Shown here piece after piece: positions 26,085-33,868 of a stretch of 64,000 nucleotides of DNA. Location: NCBI RefSeq assembly GCF_003626695.1, contig NZ_RBAH01000023.1, forward strand, positions 1 to 64,000, written 5' to 3'. Origin of the DNA: Paenibacillus ginsengarvi. Its GTDB lineage: Bacteria; Bacillota; Bacilli; Paenibacillales; NBRC-103111. Positions within the stretch are counted from its first letter, which is position 1, and every line of letters begins with the position of its first letter. Below the pieces are notes generated by a model that worked only from the letters and a program-made list of their open reading frames with translations, was not told where the DNA came from and searched no databases. A program made the position numbers and the translations under genes.

Positions 26085-28124
26085 TTGCATGTATCATTGG
26101 GTTCATCCGAATATTTGGGCGAACCCGTTTTATGCCGGTTGGGACAGGCAGTAGCGGCAGGGCGGAATCGCTCGGGAGCGCTGGAGCTGTATTTCGCCTC
26201 TAACGGCAATCCGGCTACGTTTTATGTCCTCGACTTGATCGAGGGCCGCATCCGTTTTTCGTTCGACCTTCCCGGTTCGGATGCGGTATGGGCAATGGCC
26301 ATAGGCATGGACGGCTGCGTATATTTCTCGGGCACGAGCGATGGCGTTGTATACCGCTACTGTCCCGAATCGAAGCAGGTCGATCCAGTCGCTGCGGCGG
26401 CGGAGGACCCGTTCTTCTGGGATATGCGGCCAGGCCCGGATGGGACGATCGTGAGCGCGACCTATCCCCGCAGCAAACTGTTCGAGTACGATCCTGCAAC
26501 CGGCCGCTTCACCGATTTGGGCCGCATGTCGGAGGAAGACCAGTATGCGCGCGGCGTCGCCGTCACGGCAGAAGGCATCTATGCGGGTATCGGAAGCACG
26601 ATTCGCCTGATCCGGCTTGACCGACGTACGGGCGAGAAGGACGAGCTTCCGCTTGACGGCTTTTCCGGAGAAAAAGGGTTCATCGACCGCGTCTGGGCGA
26701 TAAACGATACATTGTTCGTTTCGGTTGATCAGCAGCAAATCGTCGTCTACGACGAACCGGGGCGCCAAATCACCGCCCGTTTGCCGGGTGCCGGATGTAT
26801 CGTCCAAGCGCCAGACGGCGAGGACAGCTTTTACTACGTATCCGAATCGAAGCTGCGCCTGTACGACAAGACAACAAACCGCATCGTGACATTATGCGAT
26901 ATGCCGGGTATGAACAGCTCGGCGAAAATGAAGCTGATGCAGTGGATGACATTTTCCGATGCGGAATGGGCCGGAATTGAGGCGCGGCTCCTTTCCGGAT
27001 GTGCGGAGGCCGAATCGCGCTTTGGCAATCCTGCCGGCAAACCCGTTCTAGTGCTCGTAAGCTGCTACGCCGACATCTGGTATTACAACCCGCAAACGAA
27101 TGAGCTGCTTCACGGCGTGCTGGATATCCCTCCGAAGCCGTTGTCGATTCAAGCGATGGATACGGACGAGGATGGACTGCTGTATATCGGCGGTTATCAC
27201 CGCGGCTTGTGCGTATACAGTCCGGCAGAGCGGAGCGCCATCGCGCAAGTTCCGGCTTTTCCGCAAATCGAAGGGATCGGCTTTCTCAACAAGAACGTCT
27301 ACTTCGGCACGTACACGAAAGCAAATGTATACGTTTACGACAAGTCGAAGCCGCTTACGATGATGCCGGACGACCGAATGAAGGAGGCCAATCCGCGGCT
27401 TGCGTTTCCGATCGGACACCGGCAGGACAGGCCGTTCACGTTGACATCGGGGAACAATCGGCTGTACATCGGCACGATCCCGGATTATGGTTTGAATTCC
27501 GGAGCGTTAACCGTGTATAACGAGCCAGAGCGGGAATGGGCCGTTTATCCAGACGTAGCGCCGAACCTTAGTATCGTAGGGCTGGCCAGCAAGGACGATC
27601 TGCTGTACGTAGGAACGTCCATATGGGGCGGATTGGGACGGGATCCGGTCGAAGACGTGGCCCACCTATTCATCTGGGACACGGTGAAGCGCGAGGTTGT
27701 GAAACGTTTTGTTCCGGACATCCCAGCGTTAGATCTACCCCCGCGTATGATCGGCGAGCTGTCGGTAGGGCCGGACGGGCATATATGGGGAGCGGTGGAC
27801 GGAACTTTATTCGTAATGGAGCCGGTCAGCGGCAAAGTGTTAAGAAGCGTGCGGGTCAGCGAAAGCAAGTATTACGGCAAATTCCGCCCCGTTTATCTCC
27901 GCTGGGGCGAGGACGGCCTGTTGTATACGGCATTGGCGAGAAAGCTTGTCATCGTGGATCCTAGCACGCTCGAGTACAAAATTGTCGATCACGGGCCACT
28001 ATCGCTCATGACGCTCGGACGCGACGGCTATATTTATTACGCCAAAAGCTCGCGGCTTTACCGCATGGCGGTTGCTCCTGCGGCAGGCTCCGTAGACTGT
28101 GACATGACTTCCGTTATAGGCTAA
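26085..28124 (+). CDS. Cytoplasmic beta-propeller protein, function unknown
   Basis: 679 residues without a signal peptide, built from repeated four-stranded blades (GCVYFSGTSDGVVYRYCPES; GTIVSATYPRSKLFEYDPAT; GLLYIGGYHRGLCVYSP; GHIWGAVDGTLFVMEP). Each has the hydrophobic-Gly-x-hydrophobic pattern of WD40/SMP-30-type propellers. Such proteins in Paenibacillus occur in carbohydrate clusters and may bind or isomerise sugars. Start TTG at 26085 with GAGGGG nine bases upstream. It ends in a four-base convergent overlap with the AraC regulator. No catalytic residues can be assigned. Confidence 0.65.
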   Translation: MHVSLGSSEYLGEPVLCRLGQAVAAGRNRSGALELYFASNGNPATFYVLDLIEGRIRFSFDLPGSDAVWAMAIGMDGCVYFSGTSDGVVYRYCPESKQVDPVAAAAEDPFFWDMRPGPDGTIVSATYPRSKLFEYDPATGRFTDLGRMSEEDQYARGVAVTAEGIYAGIGSTIRLIRLDRRTGEKDELPLDGFSGEKGFIDRVWAINDTLFVSVDQQQIVVYDEPGRQITARLPGAGCIVQAPDGEDSFYYVSESKLRLYDKTTNRIVTLCDMPGMNSSAKMKLMQWMTFSDAEWAGIEARLLSGCAEAESRFGNPAGKPVLVLVSCYADIWYYNPQTNELLHGVLDIPPKPLSIQAMDTDEDGLLYIGGYHRGLCVYSPAERSAIAQVPAFPQIEGIGFLNKNVYFGTYTKANVYVYDKSKPLTMMPDDRMKEANPRLAFPIGHRQDRPFTLTSGNNRLYIGTIPDYGLNSGALTVYNEPEREWAVYPDVAPNLSIVGLASKDDLLYVGTSIWGGLGRDPVEDVAHLFIWDTVKREVVKRFVPDIPALDLPPRMIGELSVGPDGHIWGAVDGTLFVMEPVSGKVLRSVRVSESKYYGKFRPVYLRWGEDGLLYTALARKLVIVDPSTLEYKIVDHGPLSLMTLGRDGYIYYAKSSRLYRMAVAPAAGSVDCDMTSVIG

Positions 28125-28930
28125 CTAAGCCGCGCGGCGTACGTTTTCCGATACTGGGACGGACTCATCGCGAAATGCTTGGAGAACACTCGGCTCATAT
28201 AGAAGCCGTTATCGTATCCGCATAACCGGGCAATATGATCGATCGTATAGTCGGTTTCCAGCAGGTACCGTTTCGCCGTTTCCATTCTTACCGCGAGCAA
28301 ATATTTGGAAGGATTCGTGCCAAAGAGGTTTTGAAATCGGTTGTTAAATTGAACCGGATGCAGATGAACCATTTCAGCTACGTCCTTGATTAAGATTTTG
28401 TCGGACAAATGTTGATCGATCCATAGCTTCGCCTGCTTGATTAGCGGATCGTCCATAACCAGACTGTACTTGGACAACATCTCGGCTTCCATGCTCAGGA
28501 GCAGCCATATATCGTTGACGAAATGGTTTTTCCAGCGAATGCTCTCGGCGTCGTCTCTGGCGCTCAAACGGGTCAGATGCCTGAGATTGTTGAAAAACCG
28601 GTCCTTCTCGTGCGGGGTAAATTTGAACGCGAACAAATCGCGCAGAGTGGCGCGCGTCCGCTCGATCGCTTCCTCCCCGTCCGCATTTAAGTAAAATTTG
28701 AAGTAATGGAACGATAGCGGCTTCTCCATGACGCGGTGGAAATCGGTGTTCGGCGGGCATATGACCACATCGCCTGCGGTCGCTTTTCCCTCCGTAGACT
28801 CGATGCGGTAACGGAAGTCGCCCTTCTCGACCGCAAACATGACCCAACTCGGGTAACGGGAGGAACGCAGGTCGAAGCGGGCTTTCTCTTTCCAGTAAAA
28901 TTGCTGATACAAGTATAGTGAATAGTTCAT
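28121..28930 (-). CDS. AraC-family transcriptional regulator
   Basis: 269 residues. An N-terminal cupin-like sensor domain (GDFRYRIESTEGKATAGDVVI, residues about 37-57) is followed by a C-terminal double helix-turn-helix; the second reads TIDHIARLCGYDNGFYMSRVF and ends MSPSQYRKTY. It is divergent from the solute-binding lipoprotein gene at 29052, the usual arrangement for a sugar-responsive activator of that operon. An inverted repeat at 29002-29017 in the shared upstream region could be its site. Confidence 0.9.
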   Translation of the reverse strand: MNYSLYLYQQFYWKEKARFDLRSSRYPSWVMFAVEKGDFRYRIESTEGKATAGDVVICPPNTDFHRVMEKPLSFHYFKFYLNADGEEAIERTRATLRDLFAFKFTPHEKDRFFNNLRHLTRLSARDDAESIRWKNHFVNDIWLLLSMEAEMLSKYSLVMDDPLIKQAKLWIDQHLSDKILIKDVAEMVHLHPVQFNNRFQNLFGTNPSKYLLAVRMETAKRYLLETDYTIDHIARLCGYDNGFYMSRVFSKHFAMSPSQYRKTYAARLS

Positions 28931-29001
28931 AGCGGTTCCCCCCGTTCGTTGTAGGTAAGCTTATCATACTTTTCAAGAAGCAGCGGGTCAATAATCTTAC
29001 A

Positions 29002-29017
29002 TGGTGTGGATACACCA
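29002..29017. promoter_or_regulatory. Inverted repeat in the AraC/solute-binding intergenic region
   Basis: TGGTGT-GGAT-ACACCA, 35 bases before the solute-binding ATG and 72 bases before the AraC start. Candidate operator; no family consensus is known to me. Confidence 0.35.
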
Positions 29018-29051
29018 ATAAAGTTTCAATAGAACATGGAGATGACAAGGT

Positions 29052-30368
29052 ATGAAATCTTACAAGGTCAAACTATTCGGTTTGCTCGCCGCATCCGCGT
29101 TATTGTTAACGGCTTGCGGAGGAACAGGAAGCAAAGATAACGTTCAAGCCCCAGCACAATCCGGGGATCAACCGGCACCTGCGAACAAGGCGCCAGAACC
29201 GGTTACGCTCAATTTCTTCTACAACGGATTCTCCGAGTCGCTGACGAACGAAGTGAAACGAATGATCGAAACGAAATTTCCGCACGTCACGATCAACATG
29301 ATTTTACATGGAACCGGAAAGACGATTAACGACGTACTGCTAGCCGGAACCGAAGTCGATCTCGCCGCCTTCACGATGGGGCAGCTGTTCAACGTGCTGG
29401 ATTTGCAGCTCGCCTCGGACTTGACGGATTTGATCAAGAAGCATCAATTCGATCTCGGACGGCTGTCGGATGGCGTTCTGGATACGGTCAGAGGCTACTC
29501 CGAAAAAGGAGATATCCCGGTTATGCCGTACGAGCTCAACAACAGCGTGCTGCTGTACAACAAAACCATTTTCAACAAATTCGGGCTGCCGTACCCGACC
29601 GACGGCATGACCTGGGACGGCGTCTATGATATCGTAAAGAAGACATCCAGAGAAGACAACGGCGTCGTGTACCGGGGATTTGCCTATACGGGAGCGAACC
29701 CGGTTTACAAAAATCAGCTGGGGCTCCCCTTCGTCGACCCGCAGACGAACAAAGCGGCGCTTAATACGGATTCGTGGAAAAAATGGCTGCAAACGATGAC
29801 CGGCTTCTACGCGCTCGACAACAACAAGCTGCAGACGAGCACCGCAGACAACTTATTTTTTAAGGACATGGTCATGGCGCTAAGAACCGGGCCGAATCCG
29901 CTCGATCTGCTGCCGCCGGCCATCAAGAACGGGCTGGACTGGGATGCGGTGTCGATGCCGACCTTCTCGGCAGCCGAAAGCTCCGGCTCGCAGATGAACG
30001 CGCCATTCTACATCATCCCGCCGCAGAGCAAGAAAAAGGACGCCGCTTTCGAGGTGATCGCTTATTTGATGTCGGACGAGGTACAAAGCTGGGGCGCGAA
30101 GCAGGGCCGGGTGCCGATCGTGAAAAGCAGAGCGGTGTCGGACCGTTTCGGCGAAGATTTACCGTTCCTGAAAGGCACCAACTATTCAAAAGCGGTATTC
30201 GCCGAAAAGATCGCCAAACCGATTCGGGTAACCAAATACGACGGCATCGCCCGAACGGAGCTGACGAACACACTCGCTAAAGTCGCAACGAACGGCACGG
30301 ACCCGAACACCGCGCTGCGGGAAGCGGAGGAGCTGGCGAACAAGGCGATTCAGGAAGCCAAACGGTAA
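29052..30368 (+). CDS. Extracellular solute-binding lipoprotein, family 1 (sugar type)
   Basis: 438-residue lipoprotein (lipobox LLTAC, Cys22). The mature fold contains FNKFGLPYPTDGMTWDGVYD, matching the protein at 17345-18673, and ends NTALREAEELANKAIQ. It is first in a likely operon with the SGNH hydrolase (27 bases apart) and divergent from an AraC regulator. The membrane permeases for the importer are not present, so it either recruits shared ones or is a sensor. GGAG lies eleven bases upstream of the ATG. Confidence 0.9.
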   Translation: MKSYKVKLFGLLAASALLLTACGGTGSKDNVQAPAQSGDQPAPANKAPEPVTLNFFYNGFSESLTNEVKRMIETKFPHVTINMILHGTGKTINDVLLAGTEVDLAAFTMGQLFNVLDLQLASDLTDLIKKHQFDLGRLSDGVLDTVRGYSEKGDIPVMPYELNNSVLLYNKTIFNKFGLPYPTDGMTWDGVYDIVKKTSREDNGVVYRGFAYTGANPVYKNQLGLPFVDPQTNKAALNTDSWKKWLQTMTGFYALDNNKLQTSTADNLFFKDMVMALRTGPNPLDLLPPAIKNGLDWDAVSMPTFSAAESSGSQMNAPFYIIPPQSKKKDAAFEVIAYLMSDEVQSWGAKQGRVPIVKSRAVSDRFGEDLPFLKGTNYSKAVFAEKIAKPIRVTKYDGIARTELTNTLAKVATNGTDPNTALREAEELANKAIQEAKR

Positions 30369-30395
30369 CTCGAACAAGTCTGGAGGAGTGAAGCT

Positions 30396-31502
30396 GTGGA
30401 AACTTCTAAAGAACTTCTTATGAAATACGACCCCAACATGCGCCCGAATGAAGCGACGGGTGACGGATTGCGCTGGTATTGCCCTTTGGAGCAGCCATTC
30501 GAGGTGTCGGGCCTCGCTTGGTTCCGGGAGGAACAGAAATATCGCAGATTGCCGACTTTGCCGCCCGGAGTCGTTCCGAAGGCTGTCGATCATTTGGCCA
30601 ATCACCCCGCCGGCGGTCAAATCCGCTTCTTATCGGACTCCGCCTCGCTGTCCGTGCGGGTAAAGCTGAAAGACAAAGCCAATATGGTGCATATGCCGGC
30701 AACGGGACAATGCGGCGTCGACTGCTATGTTGGCGCCCCGGATACGGTCGTTCCTTTGCAGTACGTCAATACGACCAAGTACGATGTCACACTCAAGGAA
30801 TACGAATGCGCCTTGTTTACGAACTGGAAGCCCGTCAAACGTTATATCGTACTGAACCTGCCGCTGTATCAAGGGGTGGAGGAAATCGAGGTCGGTTTGG
30901 ACGAGGGTGCGGCCGTAGTCGCTCCCCCTTCCTACGCGTCTGCTAAAAGAGTGGTCATTTACGGGACATCGATCACTCAGGGCGGCTGCGCCTCGCGGCC
31001 CGGTATGGTATATACCAACATTTTGAGCCGCCGTATTCCTTTGGAGTTTATCAATCTGGGGTTCTCGGGAAGCGGAAAGGGCGAACCCGAAGTCGCCGAA
31101 GTGATCGCGAAGATCAGCGACCCGGCGTGTCTCGTCGTCGATTACGAAGGCAACTGCGTTAGCACCGAGCTATTCCGCCAAACGCTGCCGGAATTTATCC
31201 GCATCTACCGGGCCGCTCATCCGCTGACGCCGATCCTGATCGTATCGCGCATCCGGTACGCGCGCGAGGAGCTGACGCCTCACCTGTACGAGATGCGCAT
31301 GGAACGCAAACGGTTCGAGCAGACGCTCGTGGGCGAGCTGCGGGAGCAAGGCGACTTGAACATTTACTTCTTCGACGCCTCCAAGTCACTGGGCGGCGAA
31401 GACTTCTTCGAATGCACCGTAGACGGCTCGCATCCGACCGATCTCGGCTTTCTGCGAATGGCCGATGCGATCGAGCCGGTGCTGAAGACTTTGCTTTTGT
31501 GA
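30396..31502 (+). CDS. SGNH/GDSL-type hydrolase, probable carbohydrate esterase
   Basis: 368 residues, no signal peptide. The N-terminal about 180 residues form a beta-rich domain (IRFLSDSASLSVRVKLKD) like that preceding many acetyl-xylan-esterase-type SGNH enzymes. Block I is VVIYGTSITQGG (nucleophile Ser), block II is NLGFSGSG, and block V is DGSHPTDLGF, giving the Asp-x-x-His pair. The start is GTG after TGGAGGAG. Together with the solute-binding lipoprotein it suggests use of an acylated oligosaccharide; that is inference. Confidence 0.82.
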   Translation: METSKELLMKYDPNMRPNEATGDGLRWYCPLEQPFEVSGLAWFREEQKYRRLPTLPPGVVPKAVDHLANHPAGGQIRFLSDSASLSVRVKLKDKANMVHMPATGQCGVDCYVGAPDTVVPLQYVNTTKYDVTLKEYECALFTNWKPVKRYIVLNLPLYQGVEEIEVGLDEGAAVVAPPSYASAKRVVIYGTSITQGGCASRPGMVYTNILSRRIPLEFINLGFSGSGKGEPEVAEVIAKISDPACLVVDYEGNCVSTELFRQTLPEFIRIYRAAHPLTPILIVSRIRYAREELTPHLYEMRMERKRFEQTLVGELREQGDLNIYFFDASKSLGGEDFFECTVDGSHPTDLGFLRMADAIEPVLKTLLL

Positions 31503-31523
31503 GGGATTGGTTGCTAGCTAAGA

Positions 31524-31554
31524 GGACACTGACCGCCTTGGTCGGTGTCTTTTT
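31524..31554 (+). terminator. Terminator after the SGNH hydrolase gene
   Basis: GACACTGACC, loop GCCTT, GGTCGGTGTC (one G-U or mismatch), then TTTTTGC. Confidence 0.85.
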
Positions 31555-31657
31555 GCGTGGTTCGAAGGAAACAAACCTTCCTGGCCGTATTAAAGGAATA
31601 CGACTTGTAACAAAGAATTTCCTTTTATAATTTTCAAGCATTGACGGAGGCCATGTT

Positions 31658-32324
31658 ATGTTACCTTCCGATATCCAGAGGATCACCCGAATCCTCCCGT
31701 TCTTATCCTCCATCCCGGATAAAGATTGGCCGCAAGTCGAAATAAGAACCGTCACCCCCAGCACCCCCCATTCCATACGAGAGGGGCATATACGCCATGT
31801 TCGTTCTGAGAGGCTCCGTACGCATTCTCAAAGTCAGTAGGCAGGGACGAGAAGTCACCCTTTACCGCGTACAGGACGGACAAAGCTGCGTACTGATGAT
31901 GGCCAGTATTTTAGGAGAGTCTGCCTATGAAGCTTCGGCATCCATCGAGGCGGAAACTGAAATTATGCTCATTCCCATACCGTTGTTCAAGAGCTGGCTC
32001 GATGTATACCAGCCGTTAAAACGGTATATTTTCCAGCAGATCACTCAAAGAATTACATCCGTAACGGAGTTACTTGAGAACATTGCGTTTAAGCCCATAT
32101 CGTATAGAATCGCGGACTTTCTCATCAAGCAATCCGCTTCGAACGGTACGGTCATCAAAATCACACACGAACAATTGGCAATCGAACTGGGAACGGCCCG
32201 GGAAGTCATCAGCCGCGCCCTGAAAGACTTCTCCAGAAAGAATATAGTTGTTTCCGGCAGGGGCCAGCTACAGATCGTAGACCGGAATCTTCTTCTTCAA
32301 GCCATGAACGACAACTCCCTGTGA
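31658..32324 (+). pseudogene. Crp/Fnr-family regulator with a +1 frameshift near 31790
   Basis: Codons from 31658 (ATG after GGAGG) give the N-terminal part of a cyclic-nucleotide-type domain up to SIREGHIRH. The protein then continues in the next frame, from about 31797, with MFVLRGSVRILKVSRQG, which is the expected continuation. The C-terminal helix-turn-helix, ITHEQLAIELGTAREVISRA, is intact. No FNR-type cysteine cluster is visible. Shift between frames is one base. Either the gene is broken or the sequence has a one-base error; restart at 31797 would give a protein missing the first beta strands. Confidence 0.75.
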
Positions 32325-32396
32325 CTTTGTTACGGAAGCTCTCGCCAAACGCCGCTATGATGAACAGGAACACATTCCTAATAGAGGTGAACTTGT

Positions 32397-32468
32397 ATGA
32401 TGAATGGTAATCACAAACGTTCCTTTGGTATGAAAACCGCCAGAGGCAAGGAGGATGCGAACGTATGA
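32397..32468 (+). CDS. Possible 23-residue upstream ORF coupled to the AhpD-like gene
   Basis: ATG at 32397 follows TAGAGGTGAACTTGT. It encodes MMNGNHKRSFGMKTARGKED.. and its TGA overlaps the next ATG (ATGA). Its last codons contain the ribosome site of the next gene. Coupling is likely; whether the peptide itself acts is not known. Confidence 0.4.
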   Translation: MMNGNHKRSFGMKTARGKEDANV

Positions 32469-32842
32469 ATTACTACGACAGCTCCAACCTGAAGAGGCTC
32501 CCCGAGCTGATCCAACTTGCTCCGCAAGCTTCCAAGCTATTTTTGGCATTTGAACACGAAGTTTACCATGACATGCACGCCCTTCCCCTAAAAACCAAAG
32601 AACTCATCGCATTGGCCGTTGCCCACGTTACTGGCTGTCCGTATTGCATCGATACGCACAGCAAAAAGTTCAAGGACCTCGGCGGCACGCGGGAAGAAGC
32701 GTTCGAGGCCGTACTGGTTGCAACCTCTACCCGTGCCGGCGCCGTATTAAGCCACGCGACTCATTTTTTACCGGCGTTTGACGAGGATAATCCGATTGAG
32801 GCGAAGGATATGGCGGGTAAGGGTCCGGAATGTTTTTGTTAG
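32465..32842 (+). CDS. AhpD-like carboxymuconolactone-decarboxylase-family protein
   Basis: 125 residues. The redox motif CPYCIDTHSK (Cys-x-x-Cys with a downstream His) is that of AhpD/alkylhydroperoxidase-like proteins, which reduce peroxides or partner thiols, and is not present in true decarboxylases. LPLKTKELIALAVAHVTGC is the family signature. The C-terminus has an additional PECFC cysteine pair. ATG follows GGAGGATGCG. Located directly behind a Crp/Fnr-type regulator, which may have controlled it. Confidence 0.86.
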   Translation: MNYYDSSNLKRLPELIQLAPQASKLFLAFEHEVYHDMHALPLKTKELIALAVAHVTGCPYCIDTHSKKFKDLGGTREEAFEAVLVATSTRAGAVLSHATHFLPAFDEDNPIEAKDMAGKGPECFC

Positions 32843-32861
32843 TTTGTTATTAGGGTGGATA

Positions 32862-32912
32862 GAAACAAAGACCTTGAATCTTTGCGATTCTTGGTCTTTG
32901 TTTTTGTTTTTG
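32862..32912. terminator. Bidirectional terminator
   Basis: AACAAAGACC (about 32863-32872) pairs with GGTCTTTGTT (about 32892-32902), with inner pairing GAATC/GATTC. Plus strand tail TTTTTGTTTTT. On the minus strand the tail is TTTCT. Confidence 0.75.
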
Positions 32913-33000
32913 AAGGAATCGAACCCCGCCCGAAGATAACGCCACATAAACCTCTACTTATGTAGTTACAGTAGATGCCACTCGACTATTTCCCTGTAAC
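32913..33000 (-). pseudogene. Fragment resembling the 3' half of tmRNA (ssrA)
   Basis: On the minus strand GTAACTACATAAGTAGAGG, then TTTATGTGG, TATCTTCGGGCG and the T-arm GGGGTTCGATTCC are in the order found in the 3' half of Gram-positive tmRNA. The acceptor end (expected CTCGCCTCCA) is missing and replaced by TTCAAAAAC, and no 5' half or tag ORF is present. So this is a remnant or a displaced 3' segment from integration at ssrA. Assigned by memory of tmRNA sequences; a covariance search is needed. Confidence 0.5.
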
Positions 33001-33007
33001 GAATGAA

Positions 33008-33056
33008 TTGATTTTCACCAATCAAATTGTATAATTGTTATAACAATTGAATACAA
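33008..33056 (+). promoter_or_regulatory. Promoter and palindromic operator of the AbrB-Doc module
   Basis: TTGATT (33008-33013), 16 bases, TATAAT (33030-33035). Overlapping it is the perfect palindrome AATTGTTATAACAATT (33033-33048), flanked by TTGTAT (33027) and ATACAA (33051-33056). A palindrome over the -10 box fits autorepression by the AbrB-type antitoxin. Confidence 0.7.
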
Positions 33057-33075
33057 TGACGAGGAGGAATCTTGG

Positions 33076-33339
33076 ATGAACAGGATGATGGATATGGAAC
33101 GAAAAGTGACGAAATTCGGCAACAGTTTAGGTATTACCATGACCGATGCACTTAAACAAATAGGCCTTGATCAGGGAGATACCGTACAGATCGATGTAAA
33201 CCAAACGACGGGTGAAATCATTATCAAAAAATCTACAAAAGTTTCCTTACCAAGTGGGATTAGCGAAGATTTCATGGATACATTGACTAGTGTCATTGAT
33301 GAGTACGATCAGACGCTGAAGGGTCTTAAAGATCGATGA
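33076..33339 (+). CDS. AbrB/MazE-type antitoxin
   Basis: 87 residues. The swapped-hairpin DNA-binding domain is ERKVTKFGNSLGITMTDAL (residues about 8-26), followed by DQGDTVQIDVNQTTGEIIIKK. The acidic C-terminal tail (DFMDTLTSVIDEYDQTL) would bind the toxin. ATG at 33076 follows GAGGAGGAATC. The stop overlaps the toxin ATG (ATGA). A palindrome over its promoter suggests it represses its own operon. Confidence 0.9.
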   Translation: MNRMMDMERKVTKFGNSLGITMTDALKQIGLDQGDTVQIDVNQTTGEIIIKKSTKVSLPSGISEDFMDTLTSVIDEYDQTLKGLKDR

Positions 33340-33737
33340 GCAAAACACGATACTTGTCCGTAGAAGAAGTGATCGCCATTAACGTCGCTGTGATTCGTCG
33401 TTACAGTCCAGGTGAACACATTGGTGTAAAAGAGGCTGGGTTGCTTGAATCGGCCATCCTTCGTCCGCAATCTTCGGCTTTTGGCCAAGACGCTTACCCA
33501 ACGATTTTCGAGAAAGCAACCGCATTATTTGAGTCATTGGGGCAGAACCATCCATTTCAGAACGCCAACAAGCGTACAGCATTTACAGCTCTTGTCATAT
33601 TTCTTCGTTACAATCATTTTCTCTTCAAGATGGACACCAAGTCGGCTGAAGATATGACAGTTGATATGGTCAATCATAAATATGAATTTAAAGAATTAGC
33701 AGCTATCATTCACAAATATTGTGTCATGATTGAATAA
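33336..33737 (+). CDS. Doc/Fic-family toxin (death on curing)
   Basis: 133 residues, typical for Doc. The catalytic Fic loop is HPFQNANKRTAF (His72 to Arg80), matching HxFx(D/N)xNKR. Doc enzymes phosphorylate EF-Tu and halt translation; Fic enzymes AMPylate. Both roles depend on this intact loop. Tight overlap with the AbrB antitoxin defines a complete toxin-antitoxin pair. It sits immediately after a tmRNA-like fragment, so it may serve to hold a mobile element in place. Confidence 0.92.
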   Translation: MSKTRYLSVEEVIAINVAVIRRYSPGEHIGVKEAGLLESAILRPQSSAFGQDAYPTIFEKATALFESLGQNHPFQNANKRTAFTALVIFLRYNHFLFKMDTKSAEDMTVDMVNHKYEFKELAAIIHKYCVMIE

Positions 33738-33747
33738 CGCAGAAATG

Positions 33748-33774
33748 TAAAAAAGCGACCTTTTTCAGGTCGCT
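33748..33774 (-). terminator. Terminator hairpin beside core repeat a
   Basis: AGCGACC, loop TTTTTCA, GGTCGCT; on the minus strand followed by TTTTTT. It serves the flavoprotein operon and lies next to the TGGAGGCGA core at 33787. Confidence 0.8.
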
Positions 33775-33785
33775 AATAAGCTTCA

Positions 33786-33818
33786 ATGGAGGCGAGCCGT
33801 GGCGCAGCAAATCCACAA
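33786..33818 (-). repeat. Core repeat a (TGGAGGCGA type), possible attachment scar
   Basis: ATGGAGGCGA, then GCCGTGGCGCA, then GCAAATCCACAA. It matches repeat b at 36877-36909 in about 27 of 33 positions. On the minus strand the core reads TCGCCTCCAT, like the acceptor end of tmRNA or a Ser/Leu-type tRNA, directly followed by a terminator. Confidence 0.6.
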
Positions 33819-33868
33819 ACCATCGCCGCGTGTAACCTACGGTGCCACAGAAGTGAAAGAAATCCATC

